DNA of 64,000 bases from Kineococcus terrestris. GTDB taxonomy: Bacteria > Actinomycetota > Actinomycetes > Actinomycetales > Kineococcaceae. The position numbers and the translations under genes were made by a program. The stretch lies in the NCBI RefSeq assembly GCF_041020765.1, contig NZ_JBEUEJ010000010.1; one strand, written 5' to 3'. The notes beneath the pieces are model-generated. The model saw nothing but the letters and a program-made list of their open reading frames with translations. It was not told the origin of the DNA and searched no databases. Positions 15,826-24,247 of this stretch are shown here, piece after piece. The stretch's first letter is position 1. Every line of letters begins with the position of its first letter.

Positions 15826-17358
15826 TCAGCCCGGTGAGCCGGTGCGCGCGGCCGTGACCGGCGCGCCGTCCCCGCCGCGGCCCACCGCGGCGTGCTTGGC
15901 CCGGTACATGGCCTCGTCGGCCCGGTGCACCACGGCCTCGGCGCTCTCGCCGTGCCCGCTCCGGGCGGCACCGCTGCTGGCCGACAGCGCGAGCGTCGCG
16001 CCCGCCACCCGCACCGTCCCGGTCAGGGCACCGGCGACCCGCCGGTGCAGCGCCTCCACCTCGCCCGGCGCGGGGTCGAGCAGCAGCAGCGTGAACTCGT
16101 CCCCGCCGAGACGGGCGCACAGGTCGCCCGCCCGGACCGCGGTGCGCAGCCGGCCGGCAACCGCTCGCAGCAGCCCGTCGCCCACGGCGTGCCCGTGCGT
16201 GTCGTTGACCTCCTTGAACCGGTCGAGGTCGACGTAGACGACGCCGACCGGGACGCCGTCGCGCTCGCACTCCTCCAGGGCCGTCGTGAAGGCGGCCCGG
16301 TTGGCCAGACCCGTCAGGGCGTCGGTGCGCGCCAGCTGCGCCAGGTCCCGGTGCCTGCGGGCGGACTGCGCCGCCAGCGCGGCCAGGTGCAGGACCGCGC
16401 GCACGCCCGGGACCGCCTCGGCCGCCCCGCGCCCGGCGACGCCGACGAGCAGCCAGCCGCGCTCCGTCCCCGGCACCCGGTACGCGTGCCACACGGCTCC
16501 CTCGCCGACCGCCGCCGCCAGCACCGGACCCGGCCGCACCGGCAGGGGAGCCGATCCGGGACCGACGGGACCGGTCGTCGCGGGCAGGTCGACGTGGCGC
16601 AGCACGGGCGGCAGGGGGGTGCGCAGGTCACCGGCGCTCTGCTCCAGCCGGGCCCCGCCCGGCTCGGCGGTGACGAGGACGGTCCACAGGCCGGGGGTCA
16701 GCCGGCAGAGCTCGGCCCCGGCGGCCAGGGCGGCGCGGTGCACCTCTCCCACCGTGCCGGCCGCCAGGAGGCGCAGGCCCAGGTCGTTGACGACGGCGTC
16801 GCGCTGCTGGGAGCGCTCGCGGGCGAACAGACCGACGGCCAGGTGCCGGGCACCCGCGGCGGTCAGGAGCAGCACGGGCAGCGAGCCGAGCACGGCGGCC
16901 GCGTCGACGCCGCTGTCGTGGCGGGGGAGGAGCGACCACAGCGGCAGCGCGCCGGCCAGCGCGGCCGGCAGCAGCAGCGCGTGACGGGCGACCTGACGGC
17001 CGGTCCCGTAGACCGACCGCGCCCACAGCGCCGGGAAGGCGGCGCCCAGGACCATGGCGGGCACCGCGGCGGAGGCCGTGGCGAGCGCGAACAGGCCCGT
17101 CTCCACCAGGTCCTGGGCCAGGCCGGTGCGTCGCCGGCGGTAGCGGCGCACCCACCCGGTGACCAGGCCGCTCAGCGCCACCAGCGCGGTCGTCGCGGCC
17201 ACCGGGCAGCGCCGGTCCAGCAGGGCCGGGACGAGCAGCAGCGTGGACGCCACCGCGAGCAGGCAGAACAGCCAGCGCGTCTGCTCCACCAGCCCGGCGG
17301 GACGGCGCCAGCAGCGCGAGAGCGCGCTCACCGACGAGCGCACGGCGGGGACGGGCAC
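15826..17358 (-). CDS. Membrane diguanylate cyclase (GGDEF)
   Basis: 510 residues from the GTG at 17358 with GAGGTGG just upstream. About six hydrophobic segments occupy residues ~25-180, followed by a ~160-residue GAF-like linker, and a GGDEF domain from ~350. The active-site motif GGDEF is at residues ~418-422. The product-inhibition I-site R-x-x-D is present at ~409-412, the canonical five residues upstream. DLDRFKEVND is the metal-binding motif. It should make cyclic di-GMP from two GTP at the inner membrane face and be feedback-inhibited. There is no EAL or HD-GYP domain here. A second such enzyme is at 47894. Confidence 0.88.
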   Translation of the reverse strand: MPVPAVRSSVSALSRCWRRPAGLVEQTRWLFCLLAVASTLLLVPALLDRRCPVAATTALVALSGLVTGWVRRYRRRRTGLAQDLVETGLFALATASAAVPAMVLGAAFPALWARSVYGTGRQVARHALLLPAALAGALPLWSLLPRHDSGVDAAAVLGSLPVLLLTAAGARHLAVGLFARERSQQRDAVVNDLGLRLLAAGTVGEVHRAALAAGAELCRLTPGLWTVLVTAEPGGARLEQSAGDLRTPLPPVLRHVDLPATTGPVGPGSAPLPVRPGPVLAAAVGEGAVWHAYRVPGTERGWLLVGVAGRGAAEAVPGVRAVLHLAALAAQSARRHRDLAQLARTDALTGLANRAAFTTALEECERDGVPVGVVYVDLDRFKEVNDTHGHAVGDGLLRAVAGRLRTAVRAGDLCARLGGDEFTLLLLDPAPGEVEALHRRVAGALTGTVRVAGATLALSASSGAARSGHGESAEAVVHRADEAMYRAKHAAVGRGGDGAPVTAARTGSPG

Positions 17359-17513
17359 GGGACCACCTCGACCGACCGCCCGGCACCGGGCCCGTGCGCT
17401 CGAGCGGTCCGGCGGTCCTCGGGGGGTCCGGCCCTCGCCGGACGACGTCCCCGCTGCAGGTGTCGTCGTCGCGGCGGCCCGCCTGCATCGGCCGGACGGG
17501 GGACCCCGCACGG

Positions 17514-17550
17514 GCGAGGCCCCGCACCCGGGACGGGTGCGGGGCCTCGC
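17514..17550. terminator. Terminator downstream of aceE
   Basis: Perfect 16-base arms (17514-17529, 17535-17550) with a five-base loop, 20 bases past the aceE stop (minus strand). Confidence 0.7.
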
Positions 17551-17569
17551 GCGGCGGTGGGGGAGGAGC

Positions 17570-20326
17570 TCAGGCCTCCCCGCCGGCGTTGCCGCTGCGG
17601 CCGGCGCGCACGTCGTGCAGGCGGTACTTCTCGATCGCCTGGCCCGGCGCGCGCCAGTCGACCTCGCCCTTCTTCGCCAGCATCTCCAGCGCCCGCACGG
17701 CCACCGACGGGCCGTCGATGTGGAAGTACCGGCGGGCGGCCGCGCGGGTGTCGGACAGGCCGAACCCGTCGGCGCCCAGGGAGGCGAACTCGCCCGGCAC
17801 CCACTGGCGCACCTGGTCGGGCACCGCGCGCATCCAGTCGCTGACCGCGACGACGGGGCCGGGGGCGTCCTTGAGCCTCTGCGTGATGAACGGCACCTTC
17901 GACTCGTCGCCGGGGTTGAGGAACGCGTGCTCGTCGCAGGCCAGGCCGTCGCGGCGCAGCTCGTTCCAGCTCGTCACCGACCACACGTCCGCCACGACGC
18001 CGAAGTCGTCGCGCAGCAGTTGCTGGGCCTCCAGCGCCCACGCCACCCCGACGCCCGAGGCGAGCAGCTGGGTGCGGGGGCCGTCGCCGGAGCCCTGCGA
18101 GACGCGGTGCAGACCGCGCACGATGCCCTCGACGTCCACGTCCGCCGGCTCGGCCGGCTGCAGGGCCGGCTCGTTGTAGACGGTCAGGTAGTACATGAGG
18201 TTCTCGGGCTTCTCGCCGTACATGCGGCGCAGGCCGTCCTTGACGATGTGCCCGATCTCGTACGCGTACGCCGGGTCGTAGGAGACGACCGCCGGGTTCG
18301 TCGAGGCCAGCAGCAGCGAGTGCCCGTCGGCGTGCTGCAGGCCCTCGCCCGTCAGGGTGGTGCGCCCCGCCGTCGCGCCGATCATGAAGCCGCGGGCCAT
18401 CTGGTCGCCGGCCGCCCAGATGTTGTCGCCGGTCCGCTGGAACCCGAACATCGAGTAGAAGATGTAGATCGGGATCATCGGCTCGCCCTGCGTGGCGTAG
18501 GACGTGCCGGCGGCCGTGAAGGCGGCCATCGAGCCGCCCTCGTTGATGCCCACGTGCAGGATCTGCCCCTGCTCGGACTCCTTGTACGACAGCATCAGGT
18601 CGCGGTCGACCGACGTGTAGTTCTGCCCGTGCGGGTTGTAGATCTTCAGCGTCGGGAAGAGGGAGTCCATCCCGAAGGTGCGCGCCTCGTCCGGGATGAT
18701 CGGCACGATCCGCTTGCCGAACTCCTTGTCCCGCATGAGGTCCTTGAGCAGGCGGACGAACGCCATCGTCGTGGCGACCTCCTGCTTGCCCGACCCCTTG
18801 GCGGCGACCTTGTAGGCCTCGTCGCCGGGCAGGTGCACGGGGGCGTGCTGCACGCGCCGCTGCGGCACCGGGCCGCCGAGGTCGGCGCGGCGCTTGCGCA
18901 GGTACTGCACCGCCTCGTCGGACTCGCCCGGGTGGTAGTACGGCGGGCGGTACGGGTCGCGCTCGAGCTCCTCGTCGGAGATCGGGATGCGCTGGGAGTC
19001 GCGCAGGAGCTTGAGGTCCTCCAGCGTGAGCTTCTTCATCTGGTGCGTGGCGTTGCGGCCGGCGAAGTGCGGGCCCAGGCCGTAGCCCTTGATCGTCTTG
19101 GCGAGGACCACCGTGGGCTGGCCGGTGTGCGCCAGCGCCGCCTTGTACGCCGCGTAGACCTTGCGGTAGTCGTGCCCGCCGCGCTTGAGGCTCCAGATGT
19201 CGTCGTCGCTCATGTCGGCGACGAGCCTGGCCGTGCGCTCGTCGCGGCCGAAGAAGTGGTCGCGGACGAACTTGCCGTTCTCGGCCTTGTACGTCTGGTA
19301 GTCCCCGTCGGGGGTGGCGTTCATGAGGTTCACGAGCGCGCCCTGGGAGTCCGCCGCCAGCAGCGGGTCCCAGTCGCGGCCCCACAGGACCTTGATGACG
19401 TTCCAGCCCGCGCCGCGGAAGAACGCCTCCAGCTCCTGGATGATCTTGCCGTTGCCGCGGACCGGGCCGTCGAGGCGCTGCAGGTTGCAGTTGACGACGA
19501 AGGTGAGGTTGTCCAGCTCCTCGTAGGCGGCCAGCTGCGCGAACCCGCGCGACTCCGGCTCGTCCATCTCCCCGTCGCCCAGGAACGCCCACACGTGCTG
19601 CTGCGAGGTGTCGCGCAGGCCGCGGTTGTGCAGGTACTTGTTGAACTGCGCCTGGTAGATCGCGTTCGCCGGGCCCAGGCCCATCGAGACGGTCGGGAAC
19701 TCCCAGAAGTCCGGCATGAGCCGCGGGTGCGGGTACGAGGACAGCCCGTTCGGCGCGGCCGAGACCTCCTGGCGGAAGCCGTCCAGCTGCTCGGCGGACA
19801 GCCGGCCCTCGAGGAAGGCGCGCGCGTACACGCCGGGGGAGGCGTGGCCCTGGATGAAGACCTGGTCGCCGCCGCCGGCGTGGTCCTTGCCGCGGAAGAA
19901 GTGGTTGAAGCCGACCTCGTACAGCGTCGCCGACGAGGCGTACGTGGAGATGTGACCGCCGACACCGATGTCCGGCCGCTGCGCGCGGTGCACCATGACC
20001 GCCGCGTTCCAGCGGATCCAGGCGCGGTAGCGGCGCTCGACCTCCTCGTCACCGGGGAACCACGGCTCCTGCTCGGGGCCGATGGTGTTGATGTAGTCGG
20101 TGGCGGTGAGGCTGGGGACGCCCACCTGCTTCTCGCGGGCGCGCTGCAGCAGCTGGAGCATGAGGTAGCGCGCCCGGTTCTGCCCGCGCTCGTCGACGAC
20201 CGCGTCCAGTGACGCGAGCCACTCCGAGGTCTCCTCGGGGTCGATGTCGGGCAGCTGGCTCGGCAGCCCGTTCATGATGGGGCCGAGCCCGGCGGGGCCG
20301 TTCCCCGCGTCGTCGCGTCTGGCCAC
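17570..20326 (-). CDS. aceE: Pyruvate dehydrogenase E1 component, homodimeric type
   Basis: 918 residues, normal for the AceE family. It decarboxylates pyruvate with thiamine diphosphate and passes the acetyl group to the lipoyl E2 enzyme. The ThDP-binding motif runs from GDGEMDEPESRGF to VVNCNLQRLDG around residues 250-290. HINEGGSMAAF-type and GEGLQHADGH motifs in the second half belong to the pyrimidine and transketolase domains. The GTG at 20326 follows GGAGGACC. It is monocistronic with its own promoter and a strong 3' hairpin; E2/E3 genes are not in the window. Acetyl-CoA from this enzyme feeds the neighbouring fatty-acid operon. Confidence 0.95.
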   Translation of the reverse strand: MARRDDAGNGPAGLGPIMNGLPSQLPDIDPEETSEWLASLDAVVDERGQNRARYLMLQLLQRAREKQVGVPSLTATDYINTIGPEQEPWFPGDEEVERRYRAWIRWNAAVMVHRAQRPDIGVGGHISTYASSATLYEVGFNHFFRGKDHAGGGDQVFIQGHASPGVYARAFLEGRLSAEQLDGFRQEVSAAPNGLSSYPHPRLMPDFWEFPTVSMGLGPANAIYQAQFNKYLHNRGLRDTSQQHVWAFLGDGEMDEPESRGFAQLAAYEELDNLTFVVNCNLQRLDGPVRGNGKIIQELEAFFRGAGWNVIKVLWGRDWDPLLAADSQGALVNLMNATPDGDYQTYKAENGKFVRDHFFGRDERTARLVADMSDDDIWSLKRGGHDYRKVYAAYKAALAHTGQPTVVLAKTIKGYGLGPHFAGRNATHQMKKLTLEDLKLLRDSQRIPISDEELERDPYRPPYYHPGESDEAVQYLRKRRADLGGPVPQRRVQHAPVHLPGDEAYKVAAKGSGKQEVATTMAFVRLLKDLMRDKEFGKRIVPIIPDEARTFGMDSLFPTLKIYNPHGQNYTSVDRDLMLSYKESEQGQILHVGINEGGSMAAFTAAGTSYATQGEPMIPIYIFYSMFGFQRTGDNIWAAGDQMARGFMIGATAGRTTLTGEGLQHADGHSLLLASTNPAVVSYDPAYAYEIGHIVKDGLRRMYGEKPENLMYYLTVYNEPALQPAEPADVDVEGIVRGLHRVSQGSGDGPRTQLLASGVGVAWALEAQQLLRDDFGVVADVWSVTSWNELRRDGLACDEHAFLNPGDESKVPFITQRLKDAPGPVVAVSDWMRAVPDQVRQWVPGEFASLGADGFGLSDTRAAARRYFHIDGPSVAVRALEMLAKKGEVDWRAPGQAIEKYRLHDVRAGRSGNAGGEA

Positions 20327-20372
20327 GGTGGTGGTCCTCCCGCTGGGTCGAGGAGCCCGCGGTCAGCGGGCA

Positions 20373-20390
20373 CCCCCCCAGGCTATTCCG
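20373..20390 (-). promoter_or_regulatory. aceE promoter -10 region
   Basis: Minus-strand TAGCCT (20385-20380) lies about 54 bases before the aceE GTG. It is the only TANNNT match in the gap and gives a short leader with a good ribosome site. Confidence 0.45.
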
Positions 20391-20435
20391 AGCCGGCGCG
20401 GGCCACCTCCCCCGGCTCCCCCCGCCCCGGGCGCC

Positions 20436-21266
20436 TCAGCGCAGCCGGTGGCCGCCGGCGTAGACGTTGCCGGTGGGCGGGCGCAGGAAGCCGACCAGCG
20501 TCATCCCGGCCCCGCGCGCCAGCGACACCGCCAGCGAGGAGGGCGCCGAGACGGCCGCCAGGACGGGCACGCCGGCCATCGCGGCCTTCTGCACCAGCTC
20601 GAAGGAGGCGCGGCCGCTGACGACGAGGACCCGCCCGCGCAGCGGCAGCAGCCCCTCGCGCAGCGCCCAGCCGACCACCTTGTCCACGGCGTTGTGCCGG
20701 CCGACGTCCTCGCGCAGGCACAGCAGCTCCCCGTCGGCGCTGAACAGGCCCGCCGCGTGCAGGCCGCCGGTGCGCTCGAACGCCGCCTGCGCCGCGCGCA
20801 GCGCCCCGGGCAGGCCCGCCAGCACGTCCAGGTCCACCTCGACGGGGTCGTCGGCCGGGCCCTCGTGCGGCAGGCGCGCCATGACGTCGTCGACGCTGAG
20901 CGAACCGCACACCCCGCACGCCGACGTCGTGGTGAACGGGCGCGGCACGCGCTCGCCGGCCAGGCGCGAGCCGGGGGCGGCGGCCACCCGGACGAGGTTG
21001 AAGGTGGGCAGCCCGTCCGGCCCCGGCGCGCTGCAGTGCTGCACGCCCACGACGTCGTCCGCGCTGCGCAGCAGCCCCTCGGCGTGCAGGAAGCCCAGCA
21101 CGAGGTCGACGTCGTCGCCGGGTGTGCGCATCGTCACGGTCAGCTGCTCGCCGTCCACCTCCACCTGCAGCGGTTCCTCGACCGCCAGGGTGTCCGCGCG
21201 CGCGGTGCGGGTGCCCGCCGCGACGTCCAGCCGCTCGGTGCGCGTGCGCGTCGTGACCCGTCCCAC
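20436..21266 (-). CDS. fdhD: FdhD, formate dehydrogenase accessory sulfurtransferase
   Basis: 276 residues. FdhD transfers sulfur to the molybdenum cofactor of formate dehydrogenases. The conserved cysteine pair is C117-x-x-C120 (TSACGVCG). Other family motifs are NLVRV, REDVGRHNAVDKV and SGRASFELVQKA. The GTG at 21266 is used as start, although a GTG three codons later is equally possible; ribosome sites are weak. No formate dehydrogenase gene lies in the window, so the client enzyme must be elsewhere. It is upstream of aceE on the same strand, but aceE has its own promoter. Confidence 0.92.
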   Translation of the reverse strand: MGRVTTRTRTERLDVAAGTRTARADTLAVEEPLQVEVDGEQLTVTMRTPGDDVDLVLGFLHAEGLLRSADDVVGVQHCSAPGPDGLPTFNLVRVAAAPGSRLAGERVPRPFTTTSACGVCGSLSVDDVMARLPHEGPADDPVEVDLDVLAGLPGALRAAQAAFERTGGLHAAGLFSADGELLCLREDVGRHNAVDKVVGWALREGLLPLRGRVLVVSGRASFELVQKAAMAGVPVLAAVSAPSSLAVSLARGAGMTLVGFLRPPTGNVYAGGHRLR

Positions 21267-21413
21267 ACCCGCAGGCTGCCACGTCGCAGCGCGTCACGCC
21301 TTGCGCACCTGCCCCTTCCTCCGCTGCACTAGGAGGTCACGAGCACCGGCGACGAGCGCCGGTGGGGGCGGTGCCGCGCAGCGCGGCACCACGAGAGGGA
21401 GGCAGGACAGCAC
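21267..21413. other. Divergent spacer fdhD / DUF3052
   Basis: 147 bases. A TAGGAG at about 21331 could be a -10 for the DUF3052 gene but no matching -35 is seen. An imperfect inverted repeat (gtgccgcgc-agc-gcggcac, near 21370-21388) lies in the DUF3052 leader. Confidence 0.3.
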
Positions 21414-21842
21414 GTGGGTGCGACCACGGACCCTGCGGCAGACACCGCCGCAGTGGCCAAGCTGGGCTTCAAGCCCGGCCAGCTGGTGCAGGAGTTCGGC
21501 TGGGACGAGGGGGTCGACGAGGACTTCCGCGCCGCGGTCGAGCAGCTCGTCGGCAGCGAGCTGCTCGACGAGGACGCCGACGACGTGGCCGACGTCGCGC
21601 TGTGCTGGTACCGGGACGGGGACGGCGACCTGGTGGACGCGCTCGTGGACGCCGGGACCAACCTGGCCGAGGGCGGGGTCATCTGGCTCCTGACGCCCAA
21701 GAAGGGCCGCCCCGGGTACGTCGACGCCGGGGACATCGACGAGTCCGCGCCCACGGCCGGGCTGCACGCGACGTCCAGCGTGAGCGCCTCGGGCAACTGG
21801 GCCGGGACCCGGATGACGACCCCGAAGAACGGCCGCCGCTGA
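21414..21842 (+). CDS. DUF3052 family protein
   Basis: 142 residues from a GTG at 21414 with GAGGGAGG about eleven bases upstream. The acidic sequence LGFKPGQLVQEFGWDEGVD, then LCWYRDGDGDLVDALVD and IWLLTPKKGRPG, is typical of DUF3052, an actinobacterial family of unknown role that in Streptomyces and Mycobacterium lies beside aceE and a peroxiredoxin gene. The same order is seen here, with the peroxiredoxin immediately downstream. No catalytic residues can be named. Confidence 0.88.
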   Translation: MGATTDPAADTAAVAKLGFKPGQLVQEFGWDEGVDEDFRAAVEQLVGSELLDEDADDVADVALCWYRDGDGDLVDALVDAGTNLAEGGVIWLLTPKKGRPGYVDAGDIDESAPTAGLHATSSVSASGNWAGTRMTTPKNGRR

Positions 21843-21892
21843 CCCCTGGCGCACCCGCGGGCCCGGGCCGGGCGCTCGCGCCCGGGGACCCC

Positions 21893-22348
21893 GTGGCCGG
21901 CGGGGTGCCGGTGCGCGACCAGTTCGGCGCGCTCCTGCGCCCGGGGGAGCTGTGGGAGGACGGCCCGGCGCTGCTGGTGCTCGTGCCCGGCGCGTTCTCC
22001 ACGCACTGCACCGCCGAGCTCGGCACCCTCGTGGGCGCCGCCACCCGGTTCGAGGCCGCCGGCGTCCAGCTCGCGGTGCTCTCCTGCGACCCCGTGCCCG
22101 TCCTGCGGGCGTGGGGCGAGGAGCACGGCGCGCGCTTCCCCCTGCTGTCGGACTTCTGGCCGCACGGGAGCGCCTGCCGCGCGCTGGGCGCCTTCGACGA
22201 CGAGCTGGGCGTGGCCCGGCGCACCTCGCTGCTCGTCGTGGACGGGCGCGCGCGCTGGGTGCTGCACGGCGAGCGCGGCAGCGCCCGCGCCGTGGGCGAG
22301 CACCTGGACGCCGTGCGCGACGCGCTGGCCGGCGGCGCGCGCGGCTGA
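21893..22348 (+). CDS. AhpE-like peroxiredoxin
   Basis: About 151 residues if read from the GTG at 21893, which follows GGGGA. However, homology to the usual thioredoxin-fold N-terminus (ALAPGDPVAGGVPVRDQFG) begins some 17 codons earlier, where only CTG codons (for example 21839, overlapping the DUF3052 stop) are available; the true start is open. The peroxidatic cysteine lies in VPGAFSTHCTAEL, matching P-x3-S/T-x2-C. A second Cys is in LAVLSCDPVPVL. It should reduce peroxides with a thiol partner. It follows DUF3052 closely and is probably co-transcribed. Confidence 0.75.
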   Translation: MAGGVPVRDQFGALLRPGELWEDGPALLVLVPGAFSTHCTAELGTLVGAATRFEAAGVQLAVLSCDPVPVLRAWGEEHGARFPLLSDFWPHGSACRALGAFDDELGVARRTSLLVVDGRARWVLHGERGSARAVGEHLDAVRDALAGGARG

Positions 22349-22408
22349 GCGCCGGCCGGGACCCGGACGGGCCGCGCCGGGGACCGGGTGGGCGGCGGCG
22401 GGGGCGAC

Positions 22409-22414
22409 TACCGT
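22409..22414 (+). promoter_or_regulatory. Possible -10 of the tRNA-Val gene
   Basis: TACCGT lies 28 bases upstream of the mature tRNA 5' end. A clear -35 is not seen. Confidence 0.3.
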
Positions 22415-22441
22415 GGGCACGCCCCGGCCGCACCGGGGCCG

Positions 22442-22514
22442 GGGCCCGTAGCTCAGCTGGTAGAGCACCGCGCTTACACCGCGGGTGTCGTCGGTTCGAG
22501 ACCGGCCGGGCCCA
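22442..22514 (+). tRNA. tRNA-Val, anticodon TAC
   Basis: 73 bases. The acceptor stem GGGCCCG pairs with CGGGCCC and the discriminator base is A. The D arm is GCTCAGCTGGTAGAGC, the anticodon loop CTTACAC with TAC, and the T loop TTCGAGA. The 3' CCA is not encoded. Monocistronic, just upstream of the Nif3-like gene. Confidence 0.93.
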
Positions 22515-22576
22515 CCCGCCACCGCACGCGTTCACGACACCCGTTCACCGCACCTGCCCGCCGGAGGGCCCGCCGC

Positions 22577-22588
22577 TAGGGTCCCGGC
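22577..22588 (+). promoter_or_regulatory. Leaderless-type promoter of the Nif3-like gene
   Basis: TAGGGT at 22577-22582 is followed by six bases and the GTG start at 22589. No ribosome site fits, so translation probably begins on a leaderless transcript. Confidence 0.5.
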
Positions 22589-23494
22589 GTGGACACGCCG
22601 ACGCCGCCCGGTCCCGCCGAGCCCCCCGCCGCGCCGTCGCTGGCCGACGTGGTGGACCACCTGGAGAGCGTCCACCCGCTGCGCTGGGCGCAGCCGTGGG
22701 ACGCCGTCGGCCTGGTCTGCGGCGACCCCGCCCAGCCCGTGCGCCGCGTCCTGCTGGCCGTGGACCCCGTCGAGGCCGTCGTCGACGAGGCCCTCGAGCG
22801 CGGCGCGGACCTGCTGCTGGTGCACCACCCGCTGCTGCTGCGCCCGGTCAGCTCGGTGGCCGCCACCACCCCCAAGGGCCGCCTCGTGCACCGCCTCGTG
22901 CGGGCCGGCTGCGCCCTGTACGTCGCCCACACCAACGCCGACGCGGGCGGTCCCGGGGTCTCCGACGCGCTCGCGCGGGTGCTGGACCTGGACGACCTGG
23001 AGCCGCTGGAGCCGCTGCCGCAGGAACCGGACCGGCCGGACCTGGGCATCGGCCGCGTCGGCCGCCTGGCCGCGCCCGAGCGCCTGGCCGACTTCGCCGC
23101 CCGCGTCGCCGAGGCGCTGCCGGAGACCGAGCAGGGCGTGCGGGTGGCCGGCGACCCCGACGCTCCCGTCCAGCGCGTCGCCGTGTGCGGGGGCTCCGGG
23201 GACAGCCTGTTCGAGCGGGTGCGCGCCAGCGGCGCGGACGTCTTCGTCACCGCGGACCTGCGCCACCACCCGGCCTCGGAGGCCCGCGAGCGCGCGGCCT
23301 TCGAGGGCGGTGGCGAGGCGGGGACGCCGCACCTGGTCGACGTGGCCCACTGGGCCAGCGAGTGGCCGTGGCTGGCCGGGGCCGCCGACCGGCTGGTGGC
23401 GGCCGTCGCCGCGAGCGGCCGTACCGTGGACGCCCACGTGTCCACCACGCGCACCGACCCCTGGACGGCGCGCGTCCCCAGCCGAGGAGAGTGA
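22589..23494 (+). CDS. Nif3-like dinuclear metal-centre protein
   Basis: 301 residues. Family signs: WDAVGLVCGD near the N-terminus, then LLLVHHPLLLRP and YVAHTNAD (metal-binding His/Asp), and HLVDVAHWASEWPW near the C-terminus. The domains resemble the YbgI/Nif3 hexameric metalloproteins, sometimes annotated as GTP cyclohydrolase I type 2; the physiological reaction is unsettled. It starts a conserved actinobacterial run with the zinc-ribbon protein (nine bases downstream) and the RNase H/phosphatase. The GTG start follows a TAGGGT hexamer, as in leaderless genes. Confidence 0.85.
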   Translation: MDTPTPPGPAEPPAAPSLADVVDHLESVHPLRWAQPWDAVGLVCGDPAQPVRRVLLAVDPVEAVVDEALERGADLLLVHHPLLLRPVSSVAATTPKGRLVHRLVRAGCALYVAHTNADAGGPGVSDALARVLDLDDLEPLEPLPQEPDRPDLGIGRVGRLAAPERLADFAARVAEALPETEQGVRVAGDPDAPVQRVAVCGGSGDSLFERVRASGADVFVTADLRHHPASEARERAAFEGGGEAGTPHLVDVAHWASEWPWLAGAADRLVAAVAASGRTVDAHVSTTRTDPWTARVPSRGE

Positions 23495-23503
23495 CCCGGC
23501 CGC

Positions 23504-24247
23504 ATGCCCAAGGCCCCGGCGATCGACCAGCAGCGCCTGCTGGACCTGCAGAGCCTCGACACCCGCCTGGCCCAGCTCGCGCACCGGCGCGCGACCCTGC
23601 CGGAGCAGGCCGAGCTCGACGCCGTGCTGGCCGAGCGCCGGACGGTGGGCGACCGCCTCGTGGCCGCCCGCACCCTCGTCGGTGACGCCGAGCGCGACGT
23701 GGCCCGCGCCGAGGCCGCCGTGCAGCAGGTGCGCGACCGCGCCGACCGCAACACGAAGCGGCTGGAGTCCGGGCAGGGCAGCGCCAAGGACCTGCAGGGC
23801 CTGCAGCACGAGCTGGAGTCCCTGGCCCGGCGCCAGTCGGTGCTGGAGGACGAGGAGCTGGAGGTCATGGAGCGCCTGGAGCAGGTGCAGGCCGCGGCCG
23901 CCGAGCTGGCCGGGCAGGACGCCGAGCTGGAGGCGCGGGCCGTGGAGGTCACCAGCCGCCGCGACGCCGCCCTGGAGGAGATCAGCGGCGAGGAGCGCGC
24001 GGTGGTCGCCCGCCGCGAGGCCGTCGCGATGACGGTCGAGGACGCGCTGGTCGCCCTGTACGAGAAGGTCCGCGCCCCGCGCGGGGGCGTGGGGGCGGCG
24101 CTGCTGCGCGCGCGCCGCTGCGAGGGCTGCCGGCTGGAGCTGAACGCCTCCGACCTGGCCGCCACCCGCGCCGCCGCCAGCGACGAGGTCGTCTTCTGCG
24201 AGGAGTGCGGGCGCATCCTCGTGCGCACCGACGAGTCGGGGCTGTGA
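23504..24247 (+). CDS. Coiled-coil protein with C-terminal C4 zinc ribbon (COG1579/CT398 type)
   Basis: 247 residues. Residues ~10-180 are a long charged coiled coil (hairpin), rich in Arg/Glu/Ala. The end carries two CxxC pairs, CEGC at ~207 and CEEC at ~232, forming a zinc ribbon. Homologs bind nucleic acid or interact with RNA-related factors, but no activity is established. Genes for this protein and the following RNase H-phosphatase are adjacent in most actinomycetes; here the next GTG overlaps its stop as GTGA, so the two are coupled. Confidence 0.85.
   Translation: MPKAPAIDQQRLLDLQSLDTRLAQLAHRRATLPEQAELDAVLAERRTVGDRLVAARTLVGDAERDVARAEAAVQQVRDRADRNTKRLESGQGSAKDLQGLQHELESLARRQSVLEDEELEVMERLEQVQAAAAELAGQDAELEARAVEVTSRRDAALEEISGEERAVVARREAVAMTVEDALVALYEKVRAPRGGVGAALLRARRCEGCRLELNASDLAATRAAASDEVVFCEECGRILVRTDESGL

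Noticed and set aside
12357..15857. A 1166-codon plus-strand frame over fabD and the fasR-like gene
   Set aside because: Arg/Gly/Pro-rich composition with no recognisable domain; an artefact of GC content opposite real minus-strand genes.
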